From Bacteroidales bacterium (GTDB taxonomy: Bacteria > Bacteroidota > Bacteroidia > Bacteroidales > F082), in NCBI GenBank assembly GCA_030690365.1, contig JAUYGX010000111.1, forward strand, positions 48,297-112,296: 64,000 nt of DNA, in the 5' to 3' direction. The translations under genes were made by a program, and so were the position numbers. A model generated the notes under the pieces. That model did no database searches and was not told the DNA's origin. It was given only the letters and a program-made list of their open reading frames with translations. Below, one piece after another: positions 28,569-37,414 of the stretch. Within the stretch, counting starts at the first letter, position 1. Each line of letters begins with the position of its first letter.

Positions 28569-30560
28569 ATGACTTATTATAAAGGATTCTCAACTTCCCT
28601 GTTTATTGGTATTCTCTTCTATTTAACGGTTCCCGTTTTGGCACAAAGCCCGAGGAATTGTGAATACATCCGGCCGCACCAGGCAGACAAATGGGTTTTT
28701 GGTAACTATGGAGGTATTGATTTTAGTACCACCCCTCCTCAAGCTATACCAACACCGGATGAATATTCGGTAACCAATGGCGTTTCAACCTATTCTGATG
28801 AAAATGGAGTACTTAAGGCGTTCACCAATGGGATGGTTGTGAATAACGGAGGTTACGGCCAAATGGTAAATGGAGATGGTCTCTTTGGCTATTCTGCTGC
28901 TACAATGAGTTCTATTATTATTCCAAATCCCGGGAATAGCAAACAGCTTTTTGTTATTACAATTGATCTTTATTTTTACCCCCGTTATATCAATGGGGTG
29001 AATTATTCAATAATTGATTTTTCAAATAACCAAAACGGAGAAGTTATTAATAAAAATGTACTCCTTTTTAAGGAAAATGCCCAGAAAGTTTGTGCCATAC
29101 AACATGAAAACCAACGTGATTACTGGGTCGTTCTGCATGGCTTAGGAGGCAATACCGGCGGTAATTTCTATACATACCTCATAGATACTGGTGGAATACA
29201 ATCTAATCCGATCATTAGCCAGGTAGGATATCATCAAAATGATGGAGGTGGATACATGAAGGCCTCTCCTGATGGCACAAAAATTGCCCTTGCGGTTTAT
29301 GGTGACGGTGTAGTAGAGTTGCTTGACTTTAATAAATCTACTGGCATACTCAGCAATCCAAAGACAAGTGTCCCGGGACAAATTGCCGGAGCATTTGGTA
29401 TAGAATTTTCGCCGGACAATTCAAAACTATATGTTACCACAGCACCTCTGGTAACTAATTTTCAAACTGTTACTGACTTTCTTTATCAGTTTGACCTCAC
29501 ATCAGCAACGCCATTTGCGCCTCCCTTTACAGTGATTGATCAATTTGATTTCAACAATTCAATCGTTAGCTCAATGGATAGCCTGATGGGCGCCTTACAG
29601 CTTTCACCTGACGGCAAGATATTCCTTTCAAAGGTTAAAACAAGTGCACACACAGGTAAGCCTACCCTAAGCGTTATCTACAATCCAAACCGGGCAGGAA
29701 CGGCATGTAACTACAATACGTTAAATCATGCCACCCAATTATTTAATTTGAATGGCGGAGAAAGTCTCACCGGCCTCCCTAATTTTGTAACCGATTACCT
29801 CAACATTCCCCATTTTTCATTTTTCAATAAATGCCACCACGATACTACTGATTTTCAAATTCGCAATACGGCCAATGTGGATGCCGACTGGAATTTTGCC
29901 ACCATCGATCCAAATGGAAGTCTTGTGTATCCGGATCCTTTAAATCCGGGTTTTGTATTTAGTGATCCTGGCACTTATCAGGTTGTGCTTACCGAAACAT
30001 GGAATGGTGTTAGTATCCCCGATTCGTGTGAAGTAATTATCTATCCACTTCCTGTAATTGATATTGGAAATGGATCAGATACCATTTCGATCCTTCCCAA
30101 TTCGTCCATCCGACTGGATGTAGGCGAGTGGGATTATATCGAATGGTCGCCAGGAGGAAGCCACGATCGGTATTTAGATGTTAATGAACAAGGCAAGTAC
30201 TACGTAACCGTTGTCGATACCAATTGCTGTTACAATATTGATTCGGTTTATATTCAGTTCGCTGAGTTAAGCTTTCCAAATGCCTTTAGACCAAGTAGCT
30301 CTATTATTAGGAACCAGGAATTTGGAGTTATTGGAGATGTTTCATCGCTGGCAAAATATATATTCCAGGTTTACGATCGTTGGGGAATGTTGCTTTTCGA
30401 AACCAAAAATCCTACGGAAAAATGGAAAGGCACCTTCCCTGGTGGAGAACCTGCTCCGCAAGGGGTATATGTATGGCACTCAGTGTTCACCACCTTTGAA
30501 AGCAGTATCGAAGCCGCCCGGGACATCGAAAACAGAGGAACCGTGATGTTGCTCAGATAA
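28569..30560 (+). CDS. T9SS cargo with gliding-type (type B) C-terminal domain, 663 aa
   Basis: Signal peptide about 1-25. Residues 30-420 look like a beta-propeller with repeats around SPDGTKIALAVYGDG, FSPDNSKLYVTT and LSPDGKIFLSKV. A PKD-like section follows (about 420-500), and then the C-terminal type B sorting domain beginning FPNAFRPSS, with the typical YDRWGMLLFE and PQGVYVWHSVF motifs and ending GTVMLLR. The family is exported by the type IX system and shares its C-terminus with gliding-associated proteins. The specific job is unknown. It follows the other cargo gene by 32 bases and precedes tex by 6. Confidence 0.85.
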   Translation: MTYYKGFSTSLFIGILFYLTVPVLAQSPRNCEYIRPHQADKWVFGNYGGIDFSTTPPQAIPTPDEYSVTNGVSTYSDENGVLKAFTNGMVVNNGGYGQMVNGDGLFGYSAATMSSIIIPNPGNSKQLFVITIDLYFYPRYINGVNYSIIDFSNNQNGEVINKNVLLFKENAQKVCAIQHENQRDYWVVLHGLGGNTGGNFYTYLIDTGGIQSNPIISQVGYHQNDGGGYMKASPDGTKIALAVYGDGVVELLDFNKSTGILSNPKTSVPGQIAGAFGIEFSPDNSKLYVTTAPLVTNFQTVTDFLYQFDLTSATPFAPPFTVIDQFDFNNSIVSSMDSLMGALQLSPDGKIFLSKVKTSAHTGKPTLSVIYNPNRAGTACNYNTLNHATQLFNLNGGESLTGLPNFVTDYLNIPHFSFFNKCHHDTTDFQIRNTANVDADWNFATIDPNGSLVYPDPLNPGFVFSDPGTYQVVLTETWNGVSIPDSCEVIIYPLPVIDIGNGSDTISILPNSSIRLDVGEWDYIEWSPGGSHDRYLDVNEQGKYYVTVVDTNCCYNIDSVYIQFAELSFPNAFRPSSSIIRNQEFGVIGDVSSLAKYIFQVYDRWGMLLFETKNPTEKWKGTFPGGEPAPQGVYVWHSVFTTFESSIEAARDIENRGTVMLLR

Positions 30561-30566
30561 AAAAAC

Positions 30567-32696
30567 ATGTCCTTTTTGATCAAATCCTTATCATCTGAAT
30601 TAAACGTCGAAAGCTGGCAGATCAGCAATACCATTGATCTGCTGGAATCGGGGGCTACCATTCCTTTTATTGCCCGATACCGAAAGGAAAAAACCGGGGC
30701 TCTTACCGATGAACAGATCATTGAAATAGACAAAAAAAATACGGCGCACAAAAATCTGGTGGCCCGAAAAGAGAGCATCCTGCATTCGATGCGCGAAAGC
30801 AATCAGCTCACACCCGCCCTCGAAGAAGCCATTCAACAAGCTTCTACACTGAATATTTTGGAAGACATCTATCTTCCCTACAAACCCAAACGACAAACCA
30901 GAGGCGTAAAAGCCATCTCAAAAGGACTCGAACCCCTTGCCAGGATGATTATGTCTGAAAATGTTTCGGAAGTTGAAGTTGCAGCCCAAAGGTTTGTAAA
31001 CAGTAAAAATGAAGTATTTTCCGCTGAGGAGGCCATTAGCGGAGCCCGCGATATTATTGCCGAATGGGTGAGCGAAAAAGACTGGGTGAGGCAAAACATC
31101 CGCCGGACTTTCGAGCAGGAAGCCATCCTCACTTCCAAAGTTGTTGCTGCCAAAGCCGCCGAAGATGACAAATACCAAAGCTGGCACGACTGGCAGGAAT
31201 TGGCCATCAAAACGCCATCGCACCGGGCACTGGCCATGTTCAGGGGCGAAAAGGAAGGTTTCTTAAAGCTTAAGGTAGTTCCCGATAAACAAAAGGTGAT
31301 CGAATGGCTGGATTCTAAATTGGTGAAAGGCCAATCTGAAGCTTCCAGACAAAAATCTCTGGCCATTGCCGACTCCGTTGGCCGGCTGATTTTTCCTTCC
31401 ATGGAAAACGAATTGCGTGCATTGATCAGGCAAAATGCGGATGAAACAGCCGTAAAAGTGTTCTCGGCCAACCTGAAGCAACTTTTATTGATGCCGCCGT
31501 TAGGTCAGAAAAATGTGCTGGCCATCGATCCTGGCTTCCGAACAGGATGTAAGCTGGTTTGCCTGGATAAAAACGGCAACCTGGTTCACAATTCAACCAT
31601 CTATCCCCATGCCCCTCAAAATGAGAAGGCCATGTCCATCAAAAAAATAAAAAGCCTTGTTTCGGCCTACGATATTGAAGCCATCGCCATTGGCAATGGA
31701 ACCGCAGGCAGAGAAACCGCCCAGTTGATTGAACACATTCGCTTCGACCAGGATATCGTGGCACTGATGGTAAGCGAAAACGGTGCTTCGGTATATTCGG
31801 CTTCGGCCTTGGCCCGTGAAGAATTTGGTCAGTATGATGTAACGGTTCGTGGAGCCGTTTCCATCGGCCGACGCCTCATCGACCCACTGGCAGAGTTGGT
31901 AAAAATTGACCCAAAAGCCCTGGGCGTGGGTCAGTATCAGCATGATGTGGATCAGAAACTGCTGAAAGACACCCTCACCTCCACCGTTGAACTGTGTGTA
32001 AACCAGGTGGGTGTAGAATTAAATACCGCCAGCAAGGAACTCCTGACCTATGTCTCCGGACTGGGACCAAAACTCGCCGCACAAATCATTGAATACAGAA
32101 ACCAACACGGAGACTTCGTCCACCGTGAAGCCTTGAAAAAAGTACCCGGGCTGGGACCGAAAGCCTTTCAACAGGCAGCAGGATTTCTCCGGATAAAAAA
32201 TGGAGATCAGATTTTAGATTCTTCGGCAGTACATCCTGAAAACTATGGCTTTGTACACCACCTGAGCAAACAACTCAAATTGCCACTCCCTGAGCTGGTC
32301 GGGAATAAAAAAGTGCTTCGGTCGTTGGTGCCCGAATCGCTCGTCACGGAAGAAACCGGTTTATTTACGGTGAAAGACATTCTTAGTGAACTTGAAAAAC
32401 CGGGACGTGATCCACGAGGTGAAATAGTACCCTTTAGTTTCGATCCCAACGTAAAGCACATCAGTCATTTAAAAGTAGGAATGGTCCTGCCGGGAATCGT
32501 CACCAATATTACCGCATTTGGTGCCTTTGTGGATATAGGTTTACATGAATCTGCACTGCTCCACAAAAGTGAGATGGCCCCTGAATTTGTCAAAAATCCC
32601 TCTGATCATGTGGTCCTGAATCAGCAATTGATGGTCCGGGTTAAGGAGGTGGATGTAGAGAAAAAACGCATCAGCCTGAGCCTGCTCAACATTTAA
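30567..32696 (+). CDS. tex: Tex family RNA-binding transcription accessory protein, 709 aa
   Basis: Shows the Tex architecture: N-terminal helical region with PFIARYRKEKTGALTDEQI, the YqgF/RuvC-like domain starting NVLAIDPGFRTGCKL (about 315), helix-hairpin-helix segments (SGLGPKLAAQIIEYR and KVPGLGPKAFQQAAGFLRI), and a C-terminal S1 RNA-binding domain (about 630-706, VGMVLPGIVTNITAFGAFVDIG). The protein binds nucleic acid and associates with transcription; its exact role varies between species. Slightly shorter than the E. coli homologue. It starts 6 bases after the T9SS cargo gene. Confidence 0.95.
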   Translation: MSFLIKSLSSELNVESWQISNTIDLLESGATIPFIARYRKEKTGALTDEQIIEIDKKNTAHKNLVARKESILHSMRESNQLTPALEEAIQQASTLNILEDIYLPYKPKRQTRGVKAISKGLEPLARMIMSENVSEVEVAAQRFVNSKNEVFSAEEAISGARDIIAEWVSEKDWVRQNIRRTFEQEAILTSKVVAAKAAEDDKYQSWHDWQELAIKTPSHRALAMFRGEKEGFLKLKVVPDKQKVIEWLDSKLVKGQSEASRQKSLAIADSVGRLIFPSMENELRALIRQNADETAVKVFSANLKQLLLMPPLGQKNVLAIDPGFRTGCKLVCLDKNGNLVHNSTIYPHAPQNEKAMSIKKIKSLVSAYDIEAIAIGNGTAGRETAQLIEHIRFDQDIVALMVSENGASVYSASALAREEFGQYDVTVRGAVSIGRRLIDPLAELVKIDPKALGVGQYQHDVDQKLLKDTLTSTVELCVNQVGVELNTASKELLTYVSGLGPKLAAQIIEYRNQHGDFVHREALKKVPGLGPKAFQQAAGFLRIKNGDQILDSSAVHPENYGFVHHLSKQLKLPLPELVGNKKVLRSLVPESLVTEETGLFTVKDILSELEKPGRDPRGEIVPFSFDPNVKHISHLKVGMVLPGIVTNITAFGAFVDIGLHESALLHKSEMAPEFVKNPSDHVVLNQQLMVRVKEVDVEKKRISLSLLNI

Positions 32697-32737
32697 TTAA
32701 TCAGGGCCAAAAGGCCTGTTTCAAGCAATTATTCTAC

Positions 32738-32745
32738 TATTTTTG
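32738..32745 (+). promoter_or_regulatory. -7 promoter element (TATTTTTG)
   Basis: An exact TAnnTTTG match 26 bases before the ATG of the PorT-like barrel gene. No clear -33 box. It supports 32772 as the start, since the in-frame TTG at 32748 would leave only two bases after the box. Confidence 0.5.
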
Positions 32746-32771
32746 CGTTGGAAAGAAAAACCAGCCATCGG

Positions 32772-33461
32772 ATGAAGAAACTTCTCTTTATATTATTATT
32801 CGCCTTGTTTGTTGCCTCTTCGCTTCAGGTTAATGCCCAAATTATCAAGACGGAAGCCATTGTAGGCTTGAACCTCACACAGGTTGAAGGCGATGAGGTA
32901 GCCGGTTTTAAGAAGCCCGGTTTAAATGTAGGGGCAGGGGTATTGATCCCTTTCGGGAAAAAGTGGGACTTATCTTTTGAAGTTACCTACAACCAAAAAG
33001 GTGCCAATGAGGGCGTGCAATATCATGACACAGTGAATAATATACCCACCACCGGAGCCTATAAACTCAGACTCAACTACGCAGAAATTCCTGTTTTAAT
33101 CCATTTTACCGACAAGGATTTGCTCACCATCGGAGCTGGTTTTGCCTACGGACAACTGGTCGGGGTGCAAGAGTGGGAACATGGTCGAAAAGTGGAGTCA
33201 ACTTCACTCAACAGCAATACTTATAACAGAAGCGATTTTAGTTACCTGATTGATGTGCGGATTAAAATCAAAGGGCCTTTAAAGTTTTCATTTCGCTATC
33301 AAAACAGCCTTGCAAAGATCAGGACAAGAGAATTCATAAACAATTCTACCGGTGCTATATGGACACGCGATCAATACAATAAAGTACTCACGTTCAGGCT
33401 TATTTACGTGTTTAACGAATCAAAAAGCAAACAATTGCGCCAAAATTCGGGAGGACAATAA
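32772..33461 (+). CDS. PorT-like outer membrane beta-barrel protein, 229 aa
   Basis: Signal peptide MKKLLFILLFALFVASSLQ...NAQ, then about 205 residues with the strand pattern of the OMP beta-brl_2 (PorT-like) family: GLNLTQVEGD, GLNVGAGVLIPFGKKWDLSFEVTYNQKG, LNYAEIPVLIHF, and a C-terminal strand VLTFRLIYVF followed by a short polar tail. The LNYxEIPxL motif is a good mark of this family. Function is unknown. Three genes follow in the same direction with 0-3 base gaps. Confidence 0.8.
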   Translation: MKKLLFILLFALFVASSLQVNAQIIKTEAIVGLNLTQVEGDEVAGFKKPGLNVGAGVLIPFGKKWDLSFEVTYNQKGANEGVQYHDTVNNIPTTGAYKLRLNYAEIPVLIHFTDKDLLTIGAGFAYGQLVGVQEWEHGRKVESTSLNSNTYNRSDFSYLIDVRIKIKGPLKFSFRYQNSLAKIRTREFINNSTGAIWTRDQYNKVLTFRLIYVFNESKSKQLRQNSGGQ

Positions 33462-33962
33462 ATGAAAACCGCAACCGTATGGATTCAGTCGCTACAGCTC
33501 CAACCTCACCCCGAAGGTGGTTGGTTCAAAGAGGTGTACCGATCGGAGGAACAGATACCTCAACACGGGCTTCCCCACCGCTTTACGGATAAAAGATCCA
33601 TCGCCACAGCCATCTACTTCATGCTTGAAGCCAACGAAATCTCGGTTTTCCACCGGATAAAATCAGATGAAACCTGGCATTTTTATAATGGTGAACCGCT
33701 GGAACTTCACGTTATCGACCCAAAAGGAAACTACCAAAAACTGATGCTCGGTTTATATCCTGAACAAGGGATAATGCCCCAGGTCACCATTCCACATGGT
33801 TGCTGGTTTGCAGCCCGTTCCTTAGGTGCTTATACGCTTGTTGGATGTACCGTGGCACCCGGATTTGACTTTCATGATTTTGAAATGGCTGAAAGGAACT
33901 ACCTTACAAATGAGTTTCCGCAGCACACGGAACTTATCCTTCAATTTACCAAAACACCTTAA
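33462..33962 (+). CDS. Cupin-fold protein of the DUF985 family, 166 aa
   Basis: The motifs LQPHPEGGWFKEVYRS, SIATAIYFML and FHRIKSDETWHFYNGEPLELHVI define the DUF985/Cupin_5 family, small metal-binding cupins related to sugar-nucleotide or thiosugar-type enzymes. The conserved HPEGGW and His/Glu in SDETWHFY are likely ligands. The biochemical role is not established for most members. It starts directly after the barrel gene stop (no gap) and ends three bases before the sugar kinase; the kinase partner hints at carbohydrate metabolism. Confidence 0.88.
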   Translation: MKTATVWIQSLQLQPHPEGGWFKEVYRSEEQIPQHGLPHRFTDKRSIATAIYFMLEANEISVFHRIKSDETWHFYNGEPLELHVIDPKGNYQKLMLGLYPEQGIMPQVTIPHGCWFAARSLGAYTLVGCTVAPGFDFHDFEMAERNYLTNEFPQHTELILQFTKTP

Positions 33963-33965
33963 CAG

Positions 33966-34874
33966 ATGGTTTATACGCTGGGCGAATCGCTGTTGGACGT
34001 GATATTTACCAACCTCGACAATGTGGTGGCAAAGCCCGGTGGCTCGATGTTGAATGTGGCCGTTTCGCTTGGCAGAATGAACATTCCGGTGATGCACATC
34101 AGCGAAATGGGAACCAACCCCGTGGCAGAGATGATGCTTGGGTTTTTACGTGATAACGGTGTCGGCATCCAATATATAAATCAATATCCAGGTGAAAATA
34201 CTTCTCTGGCACTGGCTTTCCTCGATCAGGAGAAAAAACCTGTGTATCAGTTTGTAAATGCCTACCCCGAGACCAGAAATCTGGTGGTGCCAAGCGAAAT
34301 TAAACCGAATGATCTTGTAGTATTCGGTTCGCTTTATGCTGTTTCTGCCCCGGTCAGGAAAACGATTTTATCCTTTATTCAAAATGCGAAAGAAGCTGGT
34401 GCCACCATTGTTTACGATCCAAACATCCGGCACAAACATCATTTGCAGGAAAACGATGTCAAGAAAGCCATGCTGGAGAACCTAAGGCTGGCGCATATCA
34501 TCAAAGCTTCTGATGAAGACTGTGCAAACCTGTTTGGAAAAGGCGATGAGGATTTTTATCTGGAGAATCTTACAAAAAACAATGGCCAGGCACTGATTAT
34601 ATTAACATTGGGATCCAATGGGGCCATTGCACAATTTAATAGTCATAAGACCAGGGTAAAAGCAGAATCAGTGAAGGTGGTTAGCACCATTGGAGCCGGA
34701 GACGCTTTTAATGCAGGAGTAATTGCTGCCCTGCTAAAGTTGAAATTAACCAGAGGAAATATTGGACACACGACTGTGGATCAGCTAACCTTTATCCTTG
34801 AAAAAGGCACCCATACAGCGGCACTTGTATGTGGCACCATGGAAAATTACATTCCTGATACTACCAACGGGTAA
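33966..34874 (+). CDS. PfkB family carbohydrate kinase (fructokinase-like), 302 aa
   Basis: A ribokinase-fold sugar kinase. The N-terminal substrate part has GGSMLNVAVSLGRM and the C-terminal catalytic motif is STIGAGDAFNAGVIAALL, with the catalytic Asp in GAGD. The length and the initial YTLGESLLDVIF resemble fructokinases, though the sugar cannot be fixed by sight. It is the last gene of the barrel-cupin-kinase run and overlaps the convergent PspC gene by 14 bases. Confidence 0.9.
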   Translation: MVYTLGESLLDVIFTNLDNVVAKPGGSMLNVAVSLGRMNIPVMHISEMGTNPVAEMMLGFLRDNGVGIQYINQYPGENTSLALAFLDQEKKPVYQFVNAYPETRNLVVPSEIKPNDLVVFGSLYAVSAPVRKTILSFIQNAKEAGATIVYDPNIRHKHHLQENDVKKAMLENLRLAHIIKASDEDCANLFGKGDEDFYLENLTKNNGQALIILTLGSNGAIAQFNSHKTRVKAESVKVVSTIGAGDAFNAGVIAALLKLKLTRGNIGHTTVDQLTFILEKGTHTAALVCGTMENYIPDTTNG

Positions 34875-35487
34875 ATTTTGCTTTGGCTTTACTCGTGTAT
34901 TCACCAAACTTTTCACGTAAGTCGCCCATTTCATCTCTTATCGCCTTTTCGATATTGGAAATATTTACCGGTGCCCCATACATTTCGAGCTTATCGGCGA
35001 TGGTGCGGGCAGCGGGAATCACAATCCACAAAACGACATACAATATCGGGCTGAGGCCCGAAAGTGTGGCCACCACAAATGCCAGCCTGAACCAGGTGGG
35101 GTCGACATCAAAATAGGCGCTCAACCCGGAGCATACACCACCAATGATGCGGTGGTCCATATCACGGAAAAGCCGTTTGCGCCGCGCATGATAGATTACC
35201 CTGTGCTCCAAGGGTTCCTTGTTCTGGTCATCAAAATCGGCCGGATGGCCCATAATAGCGATCATATTTTCCACCTCACTCATGGTAATCACCTTTCGGT
35301 CGCCGGCCATCTGTTGCTGAAACAGCTCTACAATACGCCATTCAATGTCGCTTATAATTTCGTCCCCGGCCGGACGGTTTTTAAAATGTAACTCAATGGA
35401 GTCGAGGTAGTTTTTTAATTTCAGATAGGCATCCTCTTCCACCTGGAATACTGTCCCGCGAATGTTGATACTAACAATTGTTTTCAT
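34861..35487 (-). CDS. PspC domain membrane protein, 208 aa
   Basis: An N-terminal soluble region (about 1-100, with repeated acidic helices and IISDIEWRIVELFQQQM) is followed by a PspC domain (about 105-165): RLFRDMDHRIIGGVCSGLSAYFDVDPTWFRLAFV, then a membrane segment with LYVVLWIVIPAA. PspC proteins sense or answer envelope stress. It is co-transcribed with the PadR gene upstream, which overlaps its start by 17 bases, so it is very likely under that regulator. The C-terminal 40 residues are charged and helical. Confidence 0.88.
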   Translation of the reverse strand: MKTIVSINIRGTVFQVEEDAYLKLKNYLDSIELHFKNRPAGDEIISDIEWRIVELFQQQMAGDRKVITMSEVENMIAIMGHPADFDDQNKEPLEHRVIYHARRKRLFRDMDHRIIGGVCSGLSAYFDVDPTWFRLAFVVATLSGLSPILYVVLWIVIPAARTIADKLEMYGAPVNISNIEKAIRDEMGDLREKFGEYTSKAKAKFTRW

Positions 35488-35824
35488 CTGGCGTATTTTT
35501 TTTATTCATGATTTGATTTACCGAAGCGAGGAGTCCAAACCAATTCTTGCTTAATTCGTCCAGTAATTCCTGGCCCGCTTCAGTCAACTGATAATATTTT
35601 CTTGGCGGCCCTGATAAGGATTCTTCCCATCGATAACTGAGTTGACCATCATTTTTTAACCTCGACAACAATGGATAGATGGTTCCTTCCACCACAACCA
35701 GGTCTGCTTTTTTCAGGGTTTTCAGAATATCAGAAGTATAAACCTCCTTGCCTGAAATCACCGAAAGGATGCACATTTCGAGCACTCCTTTCCGCATCTG
35801 GATGTAATTTTTTTCTTCTTTCAT
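35471..35824 (-). CDS. PadR family transcriptional regulator, 117 aa
   Basis: A compact winged-helix protein: MRKGVLEMCILSVISGKEVYTSDILKTL is the usual PadR opening, and VVEGTIYPLLSRLKNDG is the recognition helix, followed by wing GPPRKYYQLTEAGQELL. Length matches short PadR regulators that repress envelope or efflux genes and dissociate on ligand binding. Its 3' end overlaps the pspC-domain gene. Two short palindromes at 35853-35885, just upstream of its start, are candidate operators. Confidence 0.93.
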   Translation of the reverse strand: MKEEKNYIQMRKGVLEMCILSVISGKEVYTSDILKTLKKADLVVVEGTIYPLLSRLKNDGQLSYRWEESLSGPPRKYYQLTEAGQELLDELSKNWFGLLASVNQIMNKKNTPDENNC

Positions 35825-35852
35825 GCAGCAAATATATGAAAAACAATTGTAT

Positions 35853-35885
35853 TATGTTATACATAGTACTATTAGTTATTAACTA
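35853..35885. promoter_or_regulatory. Two palindromes upstream of padR, candidate operator
   Basis: TATGTTATACATA (35853-35865) is a perfect inverted repeat with the ATGT...ACAT ends typical of PadR sites. TAGTTATTAACTA (35873-35885) is a second perfect 13-base palindrome eight bases on. They begin 29 bases upstream of the padR start on the minus strand, where an autoregulatory operator is expected. The assignment to PadR is inference. Confidence 0.5.
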
Positions 35886-35947
35886 TTTTTAAAATCCGGC
35901 CTACCATATAAAAATCTGCATCATCGCATCATGAAAGTTGGATATGT

Positions 35948-35955
35948 TATCTTTG
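35948..35955 (+). promoter_or_regulatory. -7 promoter element (TATCTTTG) of aroQ
   Basis: An exact TAnnTTTG match 22 bases before the aroQ ATG; no clear -33 box is present. Confidence 0.5.
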
Positions 35956-35977
35956 CTTATCAAATAACTAATCCGAC

Positions 35978-36394
35978 ATGCGCATAATCATTTTAAATGG
36001 TCCAAACCTTAACCTGACCGGCAAACGCGAAACCCAAATTTATGGCAACCTCAATTTTGAGGCCTATCTGAAAAGTCTGCGTGATTGGTTTCCTGAAATG
36101 GATATTATGTATGCACAATCGAACATTGAGGGAGAGTTGATCAATCTTTTGCAGAAGGCCAATGCCGAGGCGGACGCGGTAGTTTTGAATGCCGGAGCCT
36201 ATACACACACTTCGATTGCCATTGGAGATGCCGTAAAATCAATTGACATTCCGGTAATTGAGGTACACATCAGCAATATTTTCGCGCGCGAATCCTTTAG
36301 GCACACCTCCTACATTGCACCTTATTGTATGGGATCGATTGCTGGTTTTGGCCTTGATTCATACCGACTGGCTTTGTATCAACTGATGAAATAA
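35978..36394 (+). CDS. aroQ: 3-dehydroquinate dehydratase, type II, 138 aa
   Basis: Catalyses the third step of the shikimate pathway, trans-type (reversible) dehydration of 3-dehydroquinate. Hallmarks are IIILNGPNLNLTGKRETQIYG at the N-terminus with the catalytic region (Arg and Tyr of KRETQIYG), LNAGAYTHTSIAIGDA, and EVHISNIFARESFRHTSYIAPYCMGSIAGFG. Normal length. The stop touches the convergent glycosyltransferase gene with no gap. Confidence 0.97.
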   Translation: MRIIILNGPNLNLTGKRETQIYGNLNFEAYLKSLRDWFPEMDIMYAQSNIEGELINLLQKANAEADAVVLNAGAYTHTSIAIGDAVKSIDIPVIEVHISNIFARESFRHTSYIAPYCMGSIAGFGLDSYRLALYQLMK

Positions 36395-37414
36395 TCAGGT
36401 AAATTCTTCAGGATTTAAATCGCTAAATTTCTTTTTTCGCCACAAATAATGATCGAAGGCAATGTTGCCATTGTAAAGTCCCGTAACCTCCGACTGCACC
36501 AGGTTTTTCCGCTTTCGGCGCAAAGCCGGATAATGCGAATAAAAATACATATGTGCTTTTATTACGGCTACAAAATCTTTTACACCCCCTTGTAATAAAA
36601 ATTTAAGAGCCGCTACTCCATCCAGAAAAAGCCGGGCAATAAAGGTCTTTACAAGCCGGTTATCGGGCAGGTTTTTATACAGAAGAACAGAATTATTTCT
36701 AAAATTCAGGTAGGTTTTACGTGAAGAACTCTTGGGCAAAGTCCCTCCACCGATATGGTAAACCACCGACTGTGGACAGACCATGATTTTAAACCCCTTA
36801 TTTTTTGCCCTCCAGCAAAAATCAATTTCCTCCATGTGGGCAAAAAAATCACCATCCAAACCATCCAGTTGGTGATAAACATCAGCACGGACAAATAAAC
36901 AGGCCCCGGTTGCCCAGAACACCTCCACTGCATCATCATATTGTTGCTGATCGGTCTCCAGGTGTTGAAATATGCGGCCTCTGCAAAACGGGTAGCCATA
37001 CTTATCCATAAAACCTCCACTGGCACCGGCATATTCAAAGTCTTGTTTTTTGAAATATGACCTGATTTTTGGCTGGCAGGCCGCAATGGACTTATCGCCA
37101 TCCATGAGTTGAATAACGGGCTCTACCCACCCGGGAGTTACCTCAATATCAGAGTTTAAAAGGATATAATATTCAGCCTTTATCTGGCTTAGCGCCTGGT
37201 TGTAACCCGTTGCAAACCCTCCATTTTCAGGATTTTCGATGAGATGAACTTCGGGGAATTGTTCTTTGAGCAGATTTACCGAATCATCTGACGAACAGTT
37301 GTCGGCCACCCAAATATCGGCTACCTCATGGCTATGTAACAATACACCGGGCAAGAACTTTTCCAGAAACTTCTTCCCATTATAATTCAGAATAACAACG
37401 GCAACTTTTTTCAA
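36395..37414 (-). CDS. Glycosyltransferase family 2, 339 aa
   Basis: GT-A fold starting VAVVILNYNGKKFLEKFLPG, with DSVNLL, the DxD-like LLNSDIEV, the acceptor region ATGACLFVRADVYHQLDGLDGDFFAHMEEIDFCWRAKNKG, and FRNNSVLLYKNL. It resembles rhamnosyl/dTDP-sugar transferases of cell-surface glycan synthesis. No membrane anchor other than a weak C-terminal hydrophobic patch. It overlaps the acyltransferase gene by four bases (ATGA-type), so both probably serve lipid or glycan assembly in the envelope. Confidence 0.9.
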   Translation of the reverse strand: MKKVAVVILNYNGKKFLEKFLPGVLLHSHEVADIWVADNCSSDDSVNLLKEQFPEVHLIENPENGGFATGYNQALSQIKAEYYILLNSDIEVTPGWVEPVIQLMDGDKSIAACQPKIRSYFKKQDFEYAGASGGFMDKYGYPFCRGRIFQHLETDQQQYDDAVEVFWATGACLFVRADVYHQLDGLDGDFFAHMEEIDFCWRAKNKGFKIMVCPQSVVYHIGGGTLPKSSSRKTYLNFRNNSVLLYKNLPDNRLVKTFIARLFLDGVAALKFLLQGGVKDFVAVIKAHMYFYSHYPALRRKRKNLVQSEVTGLYNGNIAFDHYLWRKKKFSDLNPEEFT

